64,000 nt of DNA from Glandiceps talaboti (GCF_964340395.1 NC_135565.1:20411709-20475708); one strand, 5' to 3'. Numbered from the stretch's first letter, positions 34,500-47,084 are shown. The notes: generated by a model not told the origin, from the sequence alone. Made by a program: numbers and translations.

Positions 34500-35880
34500 T
34501 TTGGAGAATGTTTTGTTGCAGAACTAGAGGAATATTGGATTTTTCATATGTTGAAAGTTGTGACGTCACAATTTGTATTTACCGCGTCGTTACGATACGA
34601 CAGCCATTACCTTTAGACTGATCAAGTATTTCTTTATTTTCACACTTTCTGATAAAAATTATGACTGGAAATGACACTACACAGGTGTCGCTACATTTAC
34701 TGATGTACACTAAAACATTTTTGGATAAATCCAAGAATATTTTGTGACACAATTTGAGTATTTTTGAAGTAACACATGTAAACCGGTCATGACGTCCGGA
34801 CTTCAACATATGCTATTTCCATCTGAGAATTTCACATTGGCCGTAAAACTACTTGTGTGTGCAGAATAATTATAAAACCTTACCTGTACATTCTTTGATG
34901 TTAGTTGATTATGTTGTGTAAAGTTGATTTCATTTGGATGTCACTGGACGGCTGTTATTTGATGATAAAACTTGGAAACACTGAGTGCGTTCATCACTCA
35001 ATGGATTCCATTTTGCAAATGAGCTGCCGTTTGATGTAGTCACGAGAGGGCGCTATAACACTTTCAGTTACTAAGTATCAGGCGCTTGTCGCAATCGTGA
35101 TTTGTACAGTAGAAGTACCGTGCAGCCTTTTATTACACTGATTATTGGAATGTGAATTTTGAATTCGTTACTGATTTAAAGTATACAGATATGGATTGTA
35201 CATGTTTAAAATTCAGAAAAATCCTAACTTTGTAAGGTTAATGTTCTGAAAGCTGTGTAAAATTATTTATCAAAATTATATGTAATTATCTACTTACAAT
35301 TATCAAGAAGCAGTGTAACTTCGAACTTTCAGAGAGCTCAAAAAGTCATTGGGTTTTTATAAGAAGTTCAACATATTCCAACATTTTTATGTACAGTTAT
35401 TTGGGTTATTTCAAACTTTGAATTCCACTTTTTACAAGTAAAATATTTAAACCCCTTGTAATAAAACTTGACGACTTTGCCTTGGTCTGACTAATGATTT
35501 AAAGTGGATGTTATTATCGTTGACATTTTTGATTACGTCATATCGTCATTGTATTTGAATTTCTTGTCAACCACAAAACGAGTGGTCACATTAAATTGTA
35601 TTTTCATTTGTAATTCTGACAATAACTAAAATGTATTTTGTTTTATAATGTATTTATCGAGTGTTAATTTTGTTTTACTTTGTAAAGTTTTAGTGTTGAT
35701 AGTAATTATCAAAATCATAATAATTTATTAAAACAATTTTAAATACCATTTCAGATGTTGTCATGCATTTACTATACTATTATCTTATTTGTGTTTGTTT
35801 GAATGGATGCACAGTATGGTAGATTTAATAAGACGTAATAACACGTATATGGTATCAACGAGGAACCTGTTTGAATGAAT
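34500..35880. other. Non-coding; CRE-like and CTCF-like motifs only
   Basis: No supported exon. GTGACGTCAC (CRE palindrome) lies at 34,560-34,569 and GAGAGGGCGCT (CTCF-core-like) at 35,044-35,054. Confidence 0.4.
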
Positions 35881-35887
35881 GCACAGT

Positions 35888-35981
35888 TTGAGAGGAGAGA
35901 GAGAGAGAGAGGGAGAGAGAGAGAGAGAGTTTGAGAGAGAGAGAGAGAGAGAGATCTGATCGAGAGAGAGAGAGAGATCTG

Positions 35982-36052
<71 letters not shown>

Positions 36053-36085
36053 AAGGGAGGGGAGGGAGGGCGGGAGGGGGAGAGG

Positions 36086-36175
<90 letters not shown>

Positions 36176-36298
36176 AGGGGGGAGGGAGGGAGGGAGGGAG
36201 GGAGGGAGGGAGGGAGGGAGGGGGAGAGGGAGGGAGGGGGAGAGGGAGAGAGAGAGAGAGGGAGGGAGGGAGGGAGGGAGGGGGAGAGGGGGAGAGAG
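35888..36298. repeat. ~410-bp polypurine (GA)n/(GGGA)n tract
   Basis: An almost pure purine strand with a few GATCTGATC interruptions near 35,953-35,985. Such tracts can form intramolecular triplexes. Open frames of Arg-Glu or Ser-Leu repeats are spurious. Confidence 0.9.
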
Positions 36299-36597
36299 GC
36301 GTAACGCTGGCGGCGTCCTTTAGATCTCACCTGTGTGTTCAGGTGAACACGATCTATGAGATGGATGATATCAATGCTGGAGAGGACAGATTTGAAACTG
36401 TCTACTGACTTTGATTGTTGCACTGACAGTGGGAAGAGATTCCATTCGGAAGTGTCCGAGGAATAAGTGAATATTTATAACAGTTTTTCTTGAAGTTGTT
36501 TTGGTGTTACAATATGTAGATATGAAATTTCTTTTAAAGTTATTGACAAATTGATATCTCTGTTATGTTGTACATGGGCACGCGAGTTGGTTGTAGC

Positions 36598-36628
36598 ATA
36601 GACCCTACTGTTGGTGTAGGGTCTATGG
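36598..36628. other. Perfect 12-bp inverted repeat hairpin
   Basis: CATAGACCCTAC, a 7-base loop, then GTAGGGTCTATG. The same outer word flanks the poly-G run at 26,161-26,196, suggesting a small hairpin element family. Confidence 0.5.
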
Positions 36629-36839
36629 TTGTAGTCATTGCTTTTGTTGTGCGCCCTCAACATTACCACATCAGATGCCTTTGTTTTTTGGCAGCCCCAA
36701 CGGTATGAAGTGATCCGACACTCTTGTAAATCATGGGTCTGTAATAAAAATTTAGGCCAAAACTTCCAACACTTTTGTTCACTTTTAGCCACTATAAGCA
36801 CAGTGGTGTTTTAAAGTAGTCGACCAAAGGCAGTTCAAA

Positions 36840-36854
36840 CCGGAAGTGACGTCA
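36840..36854. promoter_or_regulatory. Composite ETS/CRE element
   Basis: CCGGAAGTGACGTCA fuses an ETS site with a full CRE half-palindrome, a pattern typical of housekeeping promoters in animals. No confidently predicted gene starts beside it in this window. Confidence 0.35.
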
Positions 36855-36859
36855 TAACC

Positions 36860-38260
36860 TAAAACAGCCTTTCTGAACACGTCGCATTCAATGAGTGTAG
36901 ACATGGCTTAGTGTCATGCACACGGTTATAAATGTAAACTGACCATGTTCTGAGAGGAAATGTATTTTTAAAATTATACCTGACCCTGGTAAACACATAC
37001 AGGTTGATGAGAAATATTTCAGTTACAGCTAGTGCAACTTGAGAGGTTATGATTGGACAATGACATTGCTTGTGTCATGAACCCCTTCATTTTGTCTACA
37101 GGGTAAAAATAGAAAGCTGTCAGGTGTCAATCATAATTATACATGAATAAAAAGACAAGAGACATAGTCCTATGTGAAAGTCTATCATATTTATTGTAAA
37201 AATAACACCAAGAGAAATAACAGTTAATAAGTATTAATGAGATGGACTGTAAAAACAATGGCATATTACAAACAGTTCACAGGATTTCACTGTAAAAGTC
37301 ATTAAAAACAGAGATTACTAAATGAATATACACAAACTTGCTGTCTGTTATCATCTATGTCAGATCTCACAAAAGTCACATCTGTGTGTGTTGATTTCAA
37401 GTTGCTAGGCAACAATAAATGAAAATCTTACTGAGGAAATTTATTTGTTCAATATTATGATTTATATAGCACAAACTGACTAATTTCAGGATTTTTCTCA
37501 AAATTAATGTACACAGGGTGAATATGTTCTGCATGATTTCGCAAGAAACAAACAGCAAGTTTCTGTAACTATAGGTCTCTAACACTTTCCCGCCAAAAGT
37601 TTCAATGACAGAAATTCTTGTTCGTTTGCAAATTTTTTTGATCAAATCTTGATAATTTTTGACTGAAAGTCACAAAATCTGGATTAAAATTAACAAATGT
37701 GATAAAAATTATCAATTTATTCCAGAAAAACATTACTTTTTAACTTTTTGACAGGAAAGTGAACTGGGTATTTACAGGACCTAGCAAGTTTGTTGTTGGT
37801 GGGAGTTGGAACTGATGGTGACTTTGTTCACTTTTCTTGTTTCATTTAGATCAAGTATGAAGTCTTTTTTTGCTCTATATTTGGTATGGAGATTATTGAT
37901 ACAAAAGTTCTGTAGTTAAACCAGCCTAAAAAAAATACAAATTATTGTCTTTAGTTTCACAATTATATGTGGTCATGTTTTTTCTACCCTGATTCCCTGT
38001 CCCATTTTCACCACTAGAGGGCTTTAGAGCTTTAGAGCCCCAATAGTTAGAATGAAACAAAATACCAGTCCAATAGTTTCCTCAATATGAGGTTAGTTTA
38101 TTTGCTCACCCCACCTGACCTGACCTCTGTGTACTTCTAGCCAAACTTCTTTCTTGATCTAGTAAACACATTATTAGTGTGTTGGATGTATTCACAAACT
38201 TTTATAGAAATGGCTATACTTCTGGTCAGTTTATTTGTTGCTCTTGCCTAATAAATGGTC
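36860..38260. other. No gene recognised
   Basis: AT-rich sequence. CCACTAGAGGGC at 38,012-38,023 is a full match to the CTCF core pattern. Confidence 0.4.
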
Positions 38261-38264
38261 TGAC

Positions 38265-38490
38265 ATGACCTAATTTGATATATAACATGACCTGACTTGA
38301 CCTGACCTACCTTGACATATAACTTGACCTTATCTAACTTGACCTATGACCTAACTTGACCTAACTTGACATGATATAACCTGACCTAACCTAACTTGAC
38401 CTATGACCTAACCTGACCTAACCTAACTTGACATAAGACCTAACTTGACCTATGACCTAACTTGACCTAACTTGACATGATCTAACCAGT
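38265..38490. repeat. TGACCT-rich degenerate array
   Basis: More than fifteen TGACCT/TGACAT hexamers with CTAACT and CTATGA spacers in about 220 bp, all in one orientation. TGACCT is the nuclear-receptor half site. This may be only a degenerate minisatellite. Confidence 0.6.
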
Positions 38491-40130
38491 AAACACTGCA
38501 ATTCCCTTTCCTGGTATTAATTCCAGGTTTATAACATTCCATGGCAATCTTGATCCTCTCCAATTCCCATCAACAAAAACTTACCCTATATATTCTACCA
38601 ATTCTCAACTTTCTTACTTTTCAATGTTGAAATCCAAACATTATTTACATCTTACCAACATACAAATGTCCTAAAAAGAGGTAATAACAGCCCCTCAGGA
38701 AAGACATCCTGACCACCCCTATTCATACAATGGTCAAGACAGTTCTCCTGATTGGCTGGACCGACTGACTACATACAATTTAGATATAAGACTACATTTC
38801 ATTGGTGGACTCGGCTAAATACATTATTTGGAAAATACAAAATTCTTACTGTGAAAAGTTATCATACATCTACCAAGAATACATTCATGTGATTGGCTCA
38901 ACTTACCTGTCAATCATTTTGATTGACAGATAATTGAATTTTGAAAGAGATGATCTGGAGAATTTAATTTTTCCTTTTTTTTTAAATTGCAGAAGGCCCC
39001 TGTAGAAGGCTGACATTTTGAAGGTGATGTTTCTAATTATCAAGAAGCATTTAAAAAGACAATTCAACTACATGATTTATTCTGTATCACGCCTTACTGC
39101 AAATTATCCTACTTTGGTGTCTTACGATTTCTTTTAACCTGAGATCAACTTTAAACACGTTCACTGCCATGGGGGCCGGGCCACCATTTACATTCTCTTT
39201 CAGACACCAATCTGTATGCCATAAATATTAGTGTTTCTATAGAAACTAAATAATAATGCATCTCCTGAGCTTCTTTTGCTAAGTGACAATTTCCATGGCA
39301 ATATACAACACAGGTATATTTGATCTTAGTGACAGTTAAGATTTATTCAAATCACATGATGCTAAGACTAGTATTTAATTGGTTCATTCAAATCACATGA
39401 TTCTGATACTACAAGTTCATTGGATTACTCAAATCACATGATTCTTGCACTGACTTTAAGAAATTATTCAAATTTGAATCATGTGACCATCAAATGAAAG
39501 CTCATTGGTTTACTTCATTCACATGACTCAAGAGAAGGATGATTATAGGTTGATGAACATCACATGATATACAAATTACATCATCGATTGATCTAATTCA
39601 CATACATCTACAGCTAGCCTTGTTCTATAATTTATGATTTGAACAAGATAAGAAAGAAAGATTTGGTGTTTTTGAAAAGTGATTTCTGTGTTGCAAGCCA
39701 TGGAGTGAAAGTGAGGCCAGCTTTGACCACATATATATATAGCATTATGATATAAAAAAGTTAATGTAACAAACAGATAAAAAGCCAATAAATAGTACAA
39801 GGTGTGGCTTACATATATCACTTCATATCTACCGTATAAATAACTGTGATTTCATGTTAATTCTATATTTCCAGGTTTTCTTATAAGAAAGGTATTTCTG
39901 TCACTGCAAGAAATATCTTACAAGAGATTTTTAAAAAAATGATGCAATGTCTTTCAGCTAAAGCTCTACATAAAAGTATACAATGTCTATCAAAGCCAAA
40001 TAATATATGGTAATAGCAAACTCAATATTTAGAAAAGTGGGGAAGTTTGTTGTATGTGGAAGAAGTAATACTTTGGAATAAACGGTGTACAAAATGAGGT
40101 TTTTGAATATTATATGAATTATCGTTATAT
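38490..40130. other. No gene recognised
   Basis: AT-rich sequence with several TCAAATCACATGAT repeats between 39,350 and 39,570. No supported exon. Confidence 0.4.
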
Positions 40131-40139
40131 AATTTGAAT

Positions 40140-41025
40140 ATGACAATATTCATGAATGTAATTAGCATAAATGAATACTAAATGACTTAGATATATCATG
40201 TACCATATGGAAACAATACTCATGAATATAATTAGCATAAATGAATACTAAATGACCTCAGATATATCATGCACCATATGGAAACAATACTCATGAATAT
40301 AATTAGCATAAATGAATACTAAATGACTTAGATATATCATGTACCATATGGAAACAATACTCATGAATATAATTAGCATAAATGAATACTAAATGACCTC
40401 AGATATATCATGCACCATATGGAAACAATACTCATGAATATAATTAGCATAAATGAATACTAAATGACCTCAGATATATCATGATCCATATGGAAACAAT
40501 AATCATGAATATAATTAGCATAAATGAATAATAAATGACCTCAGATATATCATGCACCATATGGAAACAATAATCATGAATATAATTAGCATAAATGAAT
40601 GCTAAATGACCTCGGATATATCATGCACCATATGGAAACAATACTCATGAATATAATTAGCATAAATGAATACCAAATGACCTCAGATATATCATGCACC
40701 ATATGGAAACAATACTCATGAATATAATTAGCATAAATGAATACTAAATGACCTCAGATATATCATGCACCATATGGAAACAATATTCATGTATATAATT
40801 AGCATAAATGAATACTAAATGACCCCAGATATATCATGCACGATATGGAAACAATATTCATGAATGTAATTAGCATAAATGAATACTAAATGACCTTAGA
40901 TATATCATGTACCATATGGAAACAATACTGAATATAATTAGCATAAATGAATACTAAATGACCTTAGATATATCATGCACGATATGGAAACAATATTCAT
41001 GAATACAATTAGCATAAATGTATAT
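40140..41025. repeat. ~70-bp tandem repeat, about 12 copies
   Basis: The unit holds ATTAGCATAAATGAATACTA, AATGACCTCAGATATATCAT and CACCATATGGAAACAATA. Copies are 70-71 bp apart and 90-100% alike, with the outermost copies most diverged. Confidence 0.9.
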
Positions 41026-41284
41026 GAAATGACCCCAGTTTGTGCACTACATACTTTGACAGGAAGTTGGGTGTTATTACAATCAAAAACACTTAGAGAT
41101 TTGATTTCATAATTTCCTGACCTTCTGATTGGTTTCATCTTAAAGACCACAGGATGTTGAAAAATTGACAAAAAACAACAACTTTCAAACAAAAGTACAA
41201 CAGATATTGTGTAATAAATTGTACTGTAATCAATCAAATCTCTATTTTAACTGGACTGAAAGGAAGGACGGTAGATTGAAAATA

Positions 41285-41640
41285 CTTTAGATGTAGTAAG
41301 GAAGCTAACGGAATCTGTCAGGTATTGTAGAAGTGGTAAGGAAGCTAATGGGATCTATCAGGAATTGTCAAAGTGGTAAGGAAGCTAACGGAATGTGTCT
41401 ATCAGGAATTGTCAAAGTGGTAAGGAAGCTAACGGAATGTGTCTATCAGGAATTGTCAAAGTGGTAAGGAAGCTAACGGAATGTGTCTATCAGGAATTGT
41501 CAAAGTGGTAAGGAAGCTAACGGAATCTGTCGGGTATTGTCAATGTGGTAAGGAAGCTAACGGAATCTATGTGTCATGCATTGTACAGGTGGTAAGGAAA
41601 CTAACAAAATCTGTCATGCATGTGGTATTCTAGAGGTAGA
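41285..41640. repeat. ~43-bp tandem repeat, about 8 copies
   Basis: The core GTGGTAAGGAAGCTAACGGA is followed by a variable TCTGTCAGG/ATGTGTCTATCAGG segment and AATTGTCAAA. A short open frame through it is caused by the repeat. Confidence 0.8.
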
Positions 41641-42406
41641 AGGTGTAAAGAAGCAAGGAACCTTCTATTTCACTATTCTATCATATTTTGTACATTTTAA
41701 TGACAAACTATCCCCTATCCTTGTAAGGTTGACATATTAGAGTTTCAATTCCTTGATTTCCAGTCGTGAATCAGGATAGTGTTTGTAGGAAGGTATCAGC
41801 ACACACATGCAAGACAGATCACCGATAATAAACTATGAGGGCCTTTTTTTATTGAGATGGTATGTTACTCTGCATTGAACAAAATTTTAACCCCTGAGTT
41901 GAGAGAGATTTTCAAACCTTCCCACCCCTTATATTGAATAGAACATTCCATAAATGGCAAAGGTAAGACACAGCAATTGAAAACAGTTGATGATGAAAAA
42001 AATGACATCTTGTTTGGAAGGTTAGACTAGAAACAGACACTTTTAGTAAAATTACTATAACTGAAGATACCTTGATCACTACAAGACAGAAAATGACCAT
42101 TACTCCAACTCTAACGAGTAAAAATTCACAAAATTACATCTTCATTTAATGTTTGTTAGTCCAACTATATACCTTAATACAATATACTGATGGTCGCAGG
42201 CGAGCTATATAAACAAAGGAACCCTCCAAGTCTACCCATGAGGGCGCACATCACTAAACAATCATGGTTAGTTTTGTTAGTGTATAACATTATACCTTCC
42301 AGACAAGAGAAAATTATATGCATCAAACAGCAAATATGTACTTTCAATAGATACTCATATGTACGTATTTGTCAACAAATCCCATCTGTAGGTTATAATA
42401 ATTAAC

Positions 42407-42424
42407 ATGTTACCATGGTAACAT
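42407..42424. promoter_or_regulatory. Perfect 18-bp RFX-type palindrome
   Basis: ATGTTACCATGGTAACAT is a perfect palindrome with the X-box core, like the one at 32,910. Confidence 0.4.
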
Positions 42425-42644
42425 TTAATTCATCTAGTCTAAGTTCCGAGGTAAAATCACTGCTTTCATGAGTTTGAACATAGCTAGATGCTGTTCTTAT
42501 TCATTAAAAAGGCTGTTAAAACATTCTCCATCACCAGTACACACATCACACTTGTGTACACTTTATTGAGTATATAGTACCATGTACTAGATACTCTTAA
42601 TTATAATAACCCTTAAAACACTATCTATGATTGGCTTACTTGTC

Positions 42645-42830
42645 AATTGTATGCAAATATATGCAAATTGACCTATATAGCTGTTTGTGTTTGAAATTGT
42701 ATGCAAATTACTTTCCAAATATGGATGTTTGATTTGTATGCAAATTACAATCGACATATGGCTATTATTCAAATTGTATGCAAATTACTTCCCAAATATG
42801 GCTGTTGTTTATGGCTGTATGCAAATTGCA
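42645..42830. repeat. Cluster of ATGCAAAT octamers
   Basis: TGTATGCAAATTAC-type phrases recur about six times in 185 bp, with ATATGG between. ATGCAAAT is the POU/Oct octamer. It could be a degenerate tandem repeat. Confidence 0.6.
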
Positions 42831-43721
42831 ACTCAATTCATTGACTTTCTTTGACTAAAGGATTCATTTTTCTAAAGTTCTAATAAATCTGTGAAAGTTC
42901 TGTTCTGATATTTAAAAAAAATCAAAAGTTTGGAGAAACGTTATTAAATCTTTATTTCTTTTCAGAAAAAATGCCGTGATTTTCAATTGTAACTTTTAAT
43001 TAAACCACGGTTGTATTTATTAATTACAAGTCTCTGCGTTACATGTTATCAACCAAACTGGTTTATTTCTCTCACATGAATGAAAAATCTCTCACTTTTC
43101 CACTTACGATATTTGTCCTTCAGGATAATGTGAAATGCACAGAAAGAACTATCACAGATTCAACCAAAAAAAACTAACAAGTTTTCAAAAATATACAAAA
43201 ACTCAATAAAAATACTGACATGTGTGTACTCTTATATTTCTTTTGCTTCATTGCATTAATTTTTTGACGACATATTCACTGTCAAATCTACAAATAAAAA
43301 TTTGACCATATCTTCAAAGTGGCAAGATCTACATACATTTTGCTAGAGGAACGATTCTATAGTCTGTGTCTTTGTTTTTTTTCTTAAAGTCTTTTTGAAA
43401 TATTACAAACTCACGCAATGTTGATACAAAAATCACTAAAATAGACCACTACATGTCCATATTATACAGACTCTAATTCTAGAAGAGAGTGAAAAAACTA
43501 CAATTTTTGTATGAAAAACTGTTCTTGTTCTCATGCTCCCCGGAATAATGGTGTAATAAAAACAAAAGAAAATATACTTTATTGTGTTGAGGGCGCCAGC
43601 AAACGTGTGATCCTTCACACAGCAGGGTTATGATTATGTATAAAAATGGCACCTGATATTGTTGATGGAAACACTTTGCTATGTTGCAATTTGTTGTTCT
43701 CATTGCTGCATTTACTCTCCG

Positions 43722-45907
43722 CTAATCATCGTAGTCAAAATCTTTCATGTTCCTTAGTAAACATATTGAAAAGATGAGTCCGAAAATCTGTTAGGAAAAA
43801 GAAATAATTATTGGAGTAATCAATTCACATCATACAATATTGCGTAACGATAGTTGATAGTCTGGTTTGTGCAGAAATGAAAATCATCATAGTAGATTGC
43901 GTCTATTTTTACATCAAAGTGACAAAGAAGTCACAGCTGTGAGAAATAATTGTCAGCTGAATTCTTTTCTGTAGTCTGTAAATACAAGCAATTCTCGCTA
44001 CCTGCAATACAATTCTACACATCACTGTGGGGTCAAATGGAACGAAGTCGCGCGACAACGCGTTCTAATGTCGACACCTACACTTCCGGTCGGCTATGCT
44101 AATACACAGGGGTGTTTCTTTACCATTTTCAGTTGTAGACATCTCTTGTAATTTTGCTCTGGAAAGATACTGTACATATTTAAATTTCCCACCTCTTTAA
44201 TTATATGAGCTTAAAACTTGCGTTTATCTTATTTGTTACAAATTAAACTGTTGGGAAGAAACATTCACGTGTATTGACATAGGCGACCGGAAGTGTAGGT
44301 GTCGACAAATGCAAGCGCGGTCGCGAGACTGCGTTCCATTTGACTCCTTAGCGATGCATAGAATTGTATTGCAGATAGCGAGAATTCTAATCATTCAAAA
44401 TGATGACTCAACAAATCCTAAATAGTTCAACCTTTGACTTACCTGGAGTACTGAATCCACAAACATTGAGTAGTCAAACCTTTGACTTACCTGGAGTACT
44501 GAATCCACAAACACTGAGTAGTCAAACCTTTGACTTACCTGGAGTACTGAATCCACAAACACTGAGAAGTCAAACCTTTGACTTACCTGGAGTACTGAAT
44601 CCACAAACACTGAGTAGTCAAACCTTTGACTTACCTGGAGTCACTGAATCCACAAACACTGAGAAGTCAAACCTTTGACTTACCTGGAGTACTGAATCCA
44701 CAAACACTGAGTAGTCAAACCTTTGTCTTACCTGGAGTACTGAATCCACAAACACTGAAAAGTCAAACCTTTGACTTACCTGGAGTACTGAATCCACAAA
44801 CACTAAGTTGTCAAACCTTTGATTTAACTGGAGTACTGAATCCACAAACACTGAGTAGTCAAACCTTTGACTTACCTGGAGTACTGCAACACCAAGACCA
44901 ACACCAGCAATAATCCATATATTATTTCTGATATATGTGTAGATTTTGTCATAGCATCCCTGAATAGTAATTAAATAATATCATATATTACAAAGTTAAG
45001 CATAATGCCATATATATATTTAGATATCATTCTCTAATATATTTCTTCGTTTAGCCAGGAAAAATATGAGTGACCTAATGTTTTGTAACTACAGGTCACT
45101 AGACGAGTAGTGATAAGGTCAGAAGTATTTTCTAGCTGAATGAAGAAAAATATTGGAGAATAACTTAATTATATCAGCGCCATTATTATCAAAGAAAAAT
45201 CAAGGAAAGTAATGGCAATTTTTTGACTCATATTTTGAACTCAGTAGAACTAGTGATGTAGACATGTTTTCTTGTAATATAGATGCACATTGTTTGAGGT
45301 GAACAACCAGAGTATATGTTCCATATTTTTTGTTCAACTTGGCTCGTGTTTGGTATAATGACATTATAATATGCTTGTCATGTAACAAGTGACTGGATTG
45401 GATACATAAATATTAAGTTTATAGACATTTCTAAATCACATTCTTCAAAGAACAAGACTCAAATGGAAATTATGTACAATTTTCTTTTAATAGATATTAT
45501 GAAATTTGATGACCGACAGTGTCAAATGACTGGCATAGTATGTCACATGACAAACTCATGATGTCACATGTCACAAAGTTTCCAATAAATATCAGATGCC
45601 AGACAAAAGACTAAGTACATCTTCATTTCCATACGAAGTACAAAATGTAGTAACTCTATATTCCATACTGTTTACTTACATTGTCATGCATGGCATCATT
45701 TGGTACAGCAATACTATCATCTCCCTTACAGGCTGTTACATTCATGGGTTGTGGAAGGGTTCCATCTTTGATTATTTTATCCTTTCCAGACACTACACAA
45801 CAAGATTGGGGATACATCCATGCATCGGCACCAGAGGTGTTTTTCTCTGCTTCATACCACCAAGTCTGCATCCAATCTTTGTAACTTTTGGTACCACAAC
45901 AATCAAA
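43722..45907 (-). CDS. Tetraspanin, last three exons
   Basis: Minus-strand exons are 45,907-45,680 (76 codons), 44,959-44,876 (28 codons) and 43,787-43,722 (21 codons plus TAG), all phase 0. The first holds the diagnostic CCG motif of the large extracellular loop (FDCCGTKSYKDW) and the further loop cysteines (QSCCVV and TACKGD). The second starts GCYDKIY and enters TM4 (NNIWIIAGVGLGVAVLQ). The third completes TM4 (IFGLIFSICLLRNMKD) and ends with a short tail. An 84-nt penultimate exon is the standard tetraspanin gene structure. Tetraspanins organise membrane-protein complexes at the cell surface. Exons for TM1-TM3 should lie at higher coordinates and were not securely found. AATAAA (minus) at 43,583-43,578 ends the transcript. 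Confidence 0.85.
43990..44386. mobile_element. ~397-bp MITE with ~110-bp inverted arms
   Basis: The left arm starts AATTCTCGCTACCTGCAATA and the inverted right arm AATTCTCGCTATCTGCAATA. The arms also share GTCAAATGGAACG and GTCGACACCTACACTTCCGG to about 44,092 and 44,285. It lies in the last intron of the minus-strand tetraspanin. The ETS-like CTTCCGG words are therefore carried by the element. Confidence 0.75.
44405..44875 (-). repeat. 48-bp tandem array built from the tetraspanin exon/intron junction
   Basis: About ten 48-bp units, each containing on the minus strand the last bases of the exon (AGTACTCCAG) and the intact donor GTAAGTCAAAGG. The array directly adjoins the authentic exon end at 44,876. 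Because 48 is a multiple of 3 and the unit is open in the exon's frame, use of a more distal donor would add 16 residues (VSQRFDYSVFVDSVLQ) per unit. A one-base insertion near 44,642 breaks the frame after about five units. Confidence 0.85.
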
Positions 45908-46029
45908 CTGTAAACACAATACCCATTGGTCTTTAGTCACATGATCATCATTACTACATCTGATTGGATGGTTGGTTGACAAAAGGTTTAAGGTCTTCAG
46001 TAGTCACATGATCAACACTGCAACATTTG

Positions 46030-46440
46030 ATTGGATGACTGATAGAAGTTGTAAAGATAATGACTGTTGCAAGTAGTCACATGATCAACATCTCAAGCTT
46101 CTATTGGATAATTGACAAACATGTAGGCAGGGCACCCATCATCATGCCACTGAACAATCTTATTATTGCTATAAACCATTCAAAAATATCATGCCCTTGA
46201 TAATATTCACCCTCTCCTATATATCTATTCATCTATCCTCTCCAGCACCTACTGAATAACCCATCTTACCCACCATCCATTCCTTCCATCAAGCATCCAC
46301 CCACCCACCCACCCACCCACAACCAAACCACCCACCCACCCACCCATCATCCTCTCCAGCACCCACTGAACAATCCATTAACCCTCCCTACCACCAATCC
46401 CTCCCCTCAACCATCCATCCATGCAACCAACTGTCAAACT
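46030..46440. other. Simple-sequence-rich intron or intergenic DNA
   Basis: Three related AGTCACATGATCA segments near 45,940-46,085, then CCACCCACCC and CATCCATC runs at 46,290-46,420. No exon seen. Confidence 0.5.
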
Positions 46441-46550
46441 AACATCCATCATCCAGCCATCACCCTTTAGGGTGTTACATAGCTAATGTGATGGAGTCAT
46501 TTATCTCGGTATTTTTCGACCACAACAATTTACATATTTTATCTTTACAG

Positions 46551-47084
46551 GGTTGTGCTTCTGCAATAGCTATGTCAGTTGAGAGGAATTATGTTCTGAT
46601 GGCAGGTATTGGCATCGGTGTTGGTGTCATACAGGTACGGCATAAATTTTACTGTATTCTTTTAGAAGTTTGTCCAGTGGTTGGTCAGTAACATTTTTTA
46701 CAGTGCTAATAAGGTCAAAAGTCAATCGAACACATTAAGATAATTAACAGTATGAACTTACAGAAATATGTTATTGTAGCAAAAGTTGACATCTATGTAC
46801 AATTCAGTATAGCACCCTCAGGTGTCAGGTTCATGGCTATAGTGTATTGCCCTCTAGTGTTAGGGTTTATGGCTAGTTCATATCCATACTTTCAACTACC
46901 GATATTAATGACTGAAGTCCAGATAGTGATGACGTCATACAAAAAAATCTCGTCAAGAAATGTGTCTAAACTGTTTTCTTTCTTCTTCTCTTTTTTAATT
47001 TATCAGTTGCTGGGTATGATGTTCTCACTGTGTATGTGCTGTAGTCTTAGACGAGGTAGCAGCAGTAAGGAATATGTCTACTAA
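46551..47084 (+). CDS. Second tetraspanin, last two exons, on the opposite strand
   Basis: Exon 46,551-46,634 (28 codons, acceptor TCTTTACAG, donor CAG|GTACGG) reads GCASAIAMSVERNYVLMAGI and GIGVGVIQ. Exon 47,007-47,084 (acceptor TTTATCAG, stop TAA) reads LLGMMFSLCMCCSL and then a basic/Ser tail ending KEYVY. Sizes, phases and position (end of loop plus TM4, then tail) equal those of the minus-strand tetraspanin. The sequences differ strongly, so this is an old paralogue. No CCG exon on the plus strand was found upstream within the window. AATAAA signals lie at 47,141 and 47,167. Confidence 0.8.

Noticed and set aside
35785-36423. Arg-Glu-repeat and Ser-Leu-Pro-repeat proteins
   Set aside because: Translation of a polypurine tract; the same applies to 61,460-61,918.
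36475-36801. Minus-strand 108-codon frame just beyond the ETS/CRE site
   Set aside because: Begins at a GTG with no ATG near the start, contains the hairpin repeat, and shows no domain.
45596-45913. Plus-strand 105-codon open frame
   Set aside because: It is antisense to the tetraspanin exon carrying the CCG motif.
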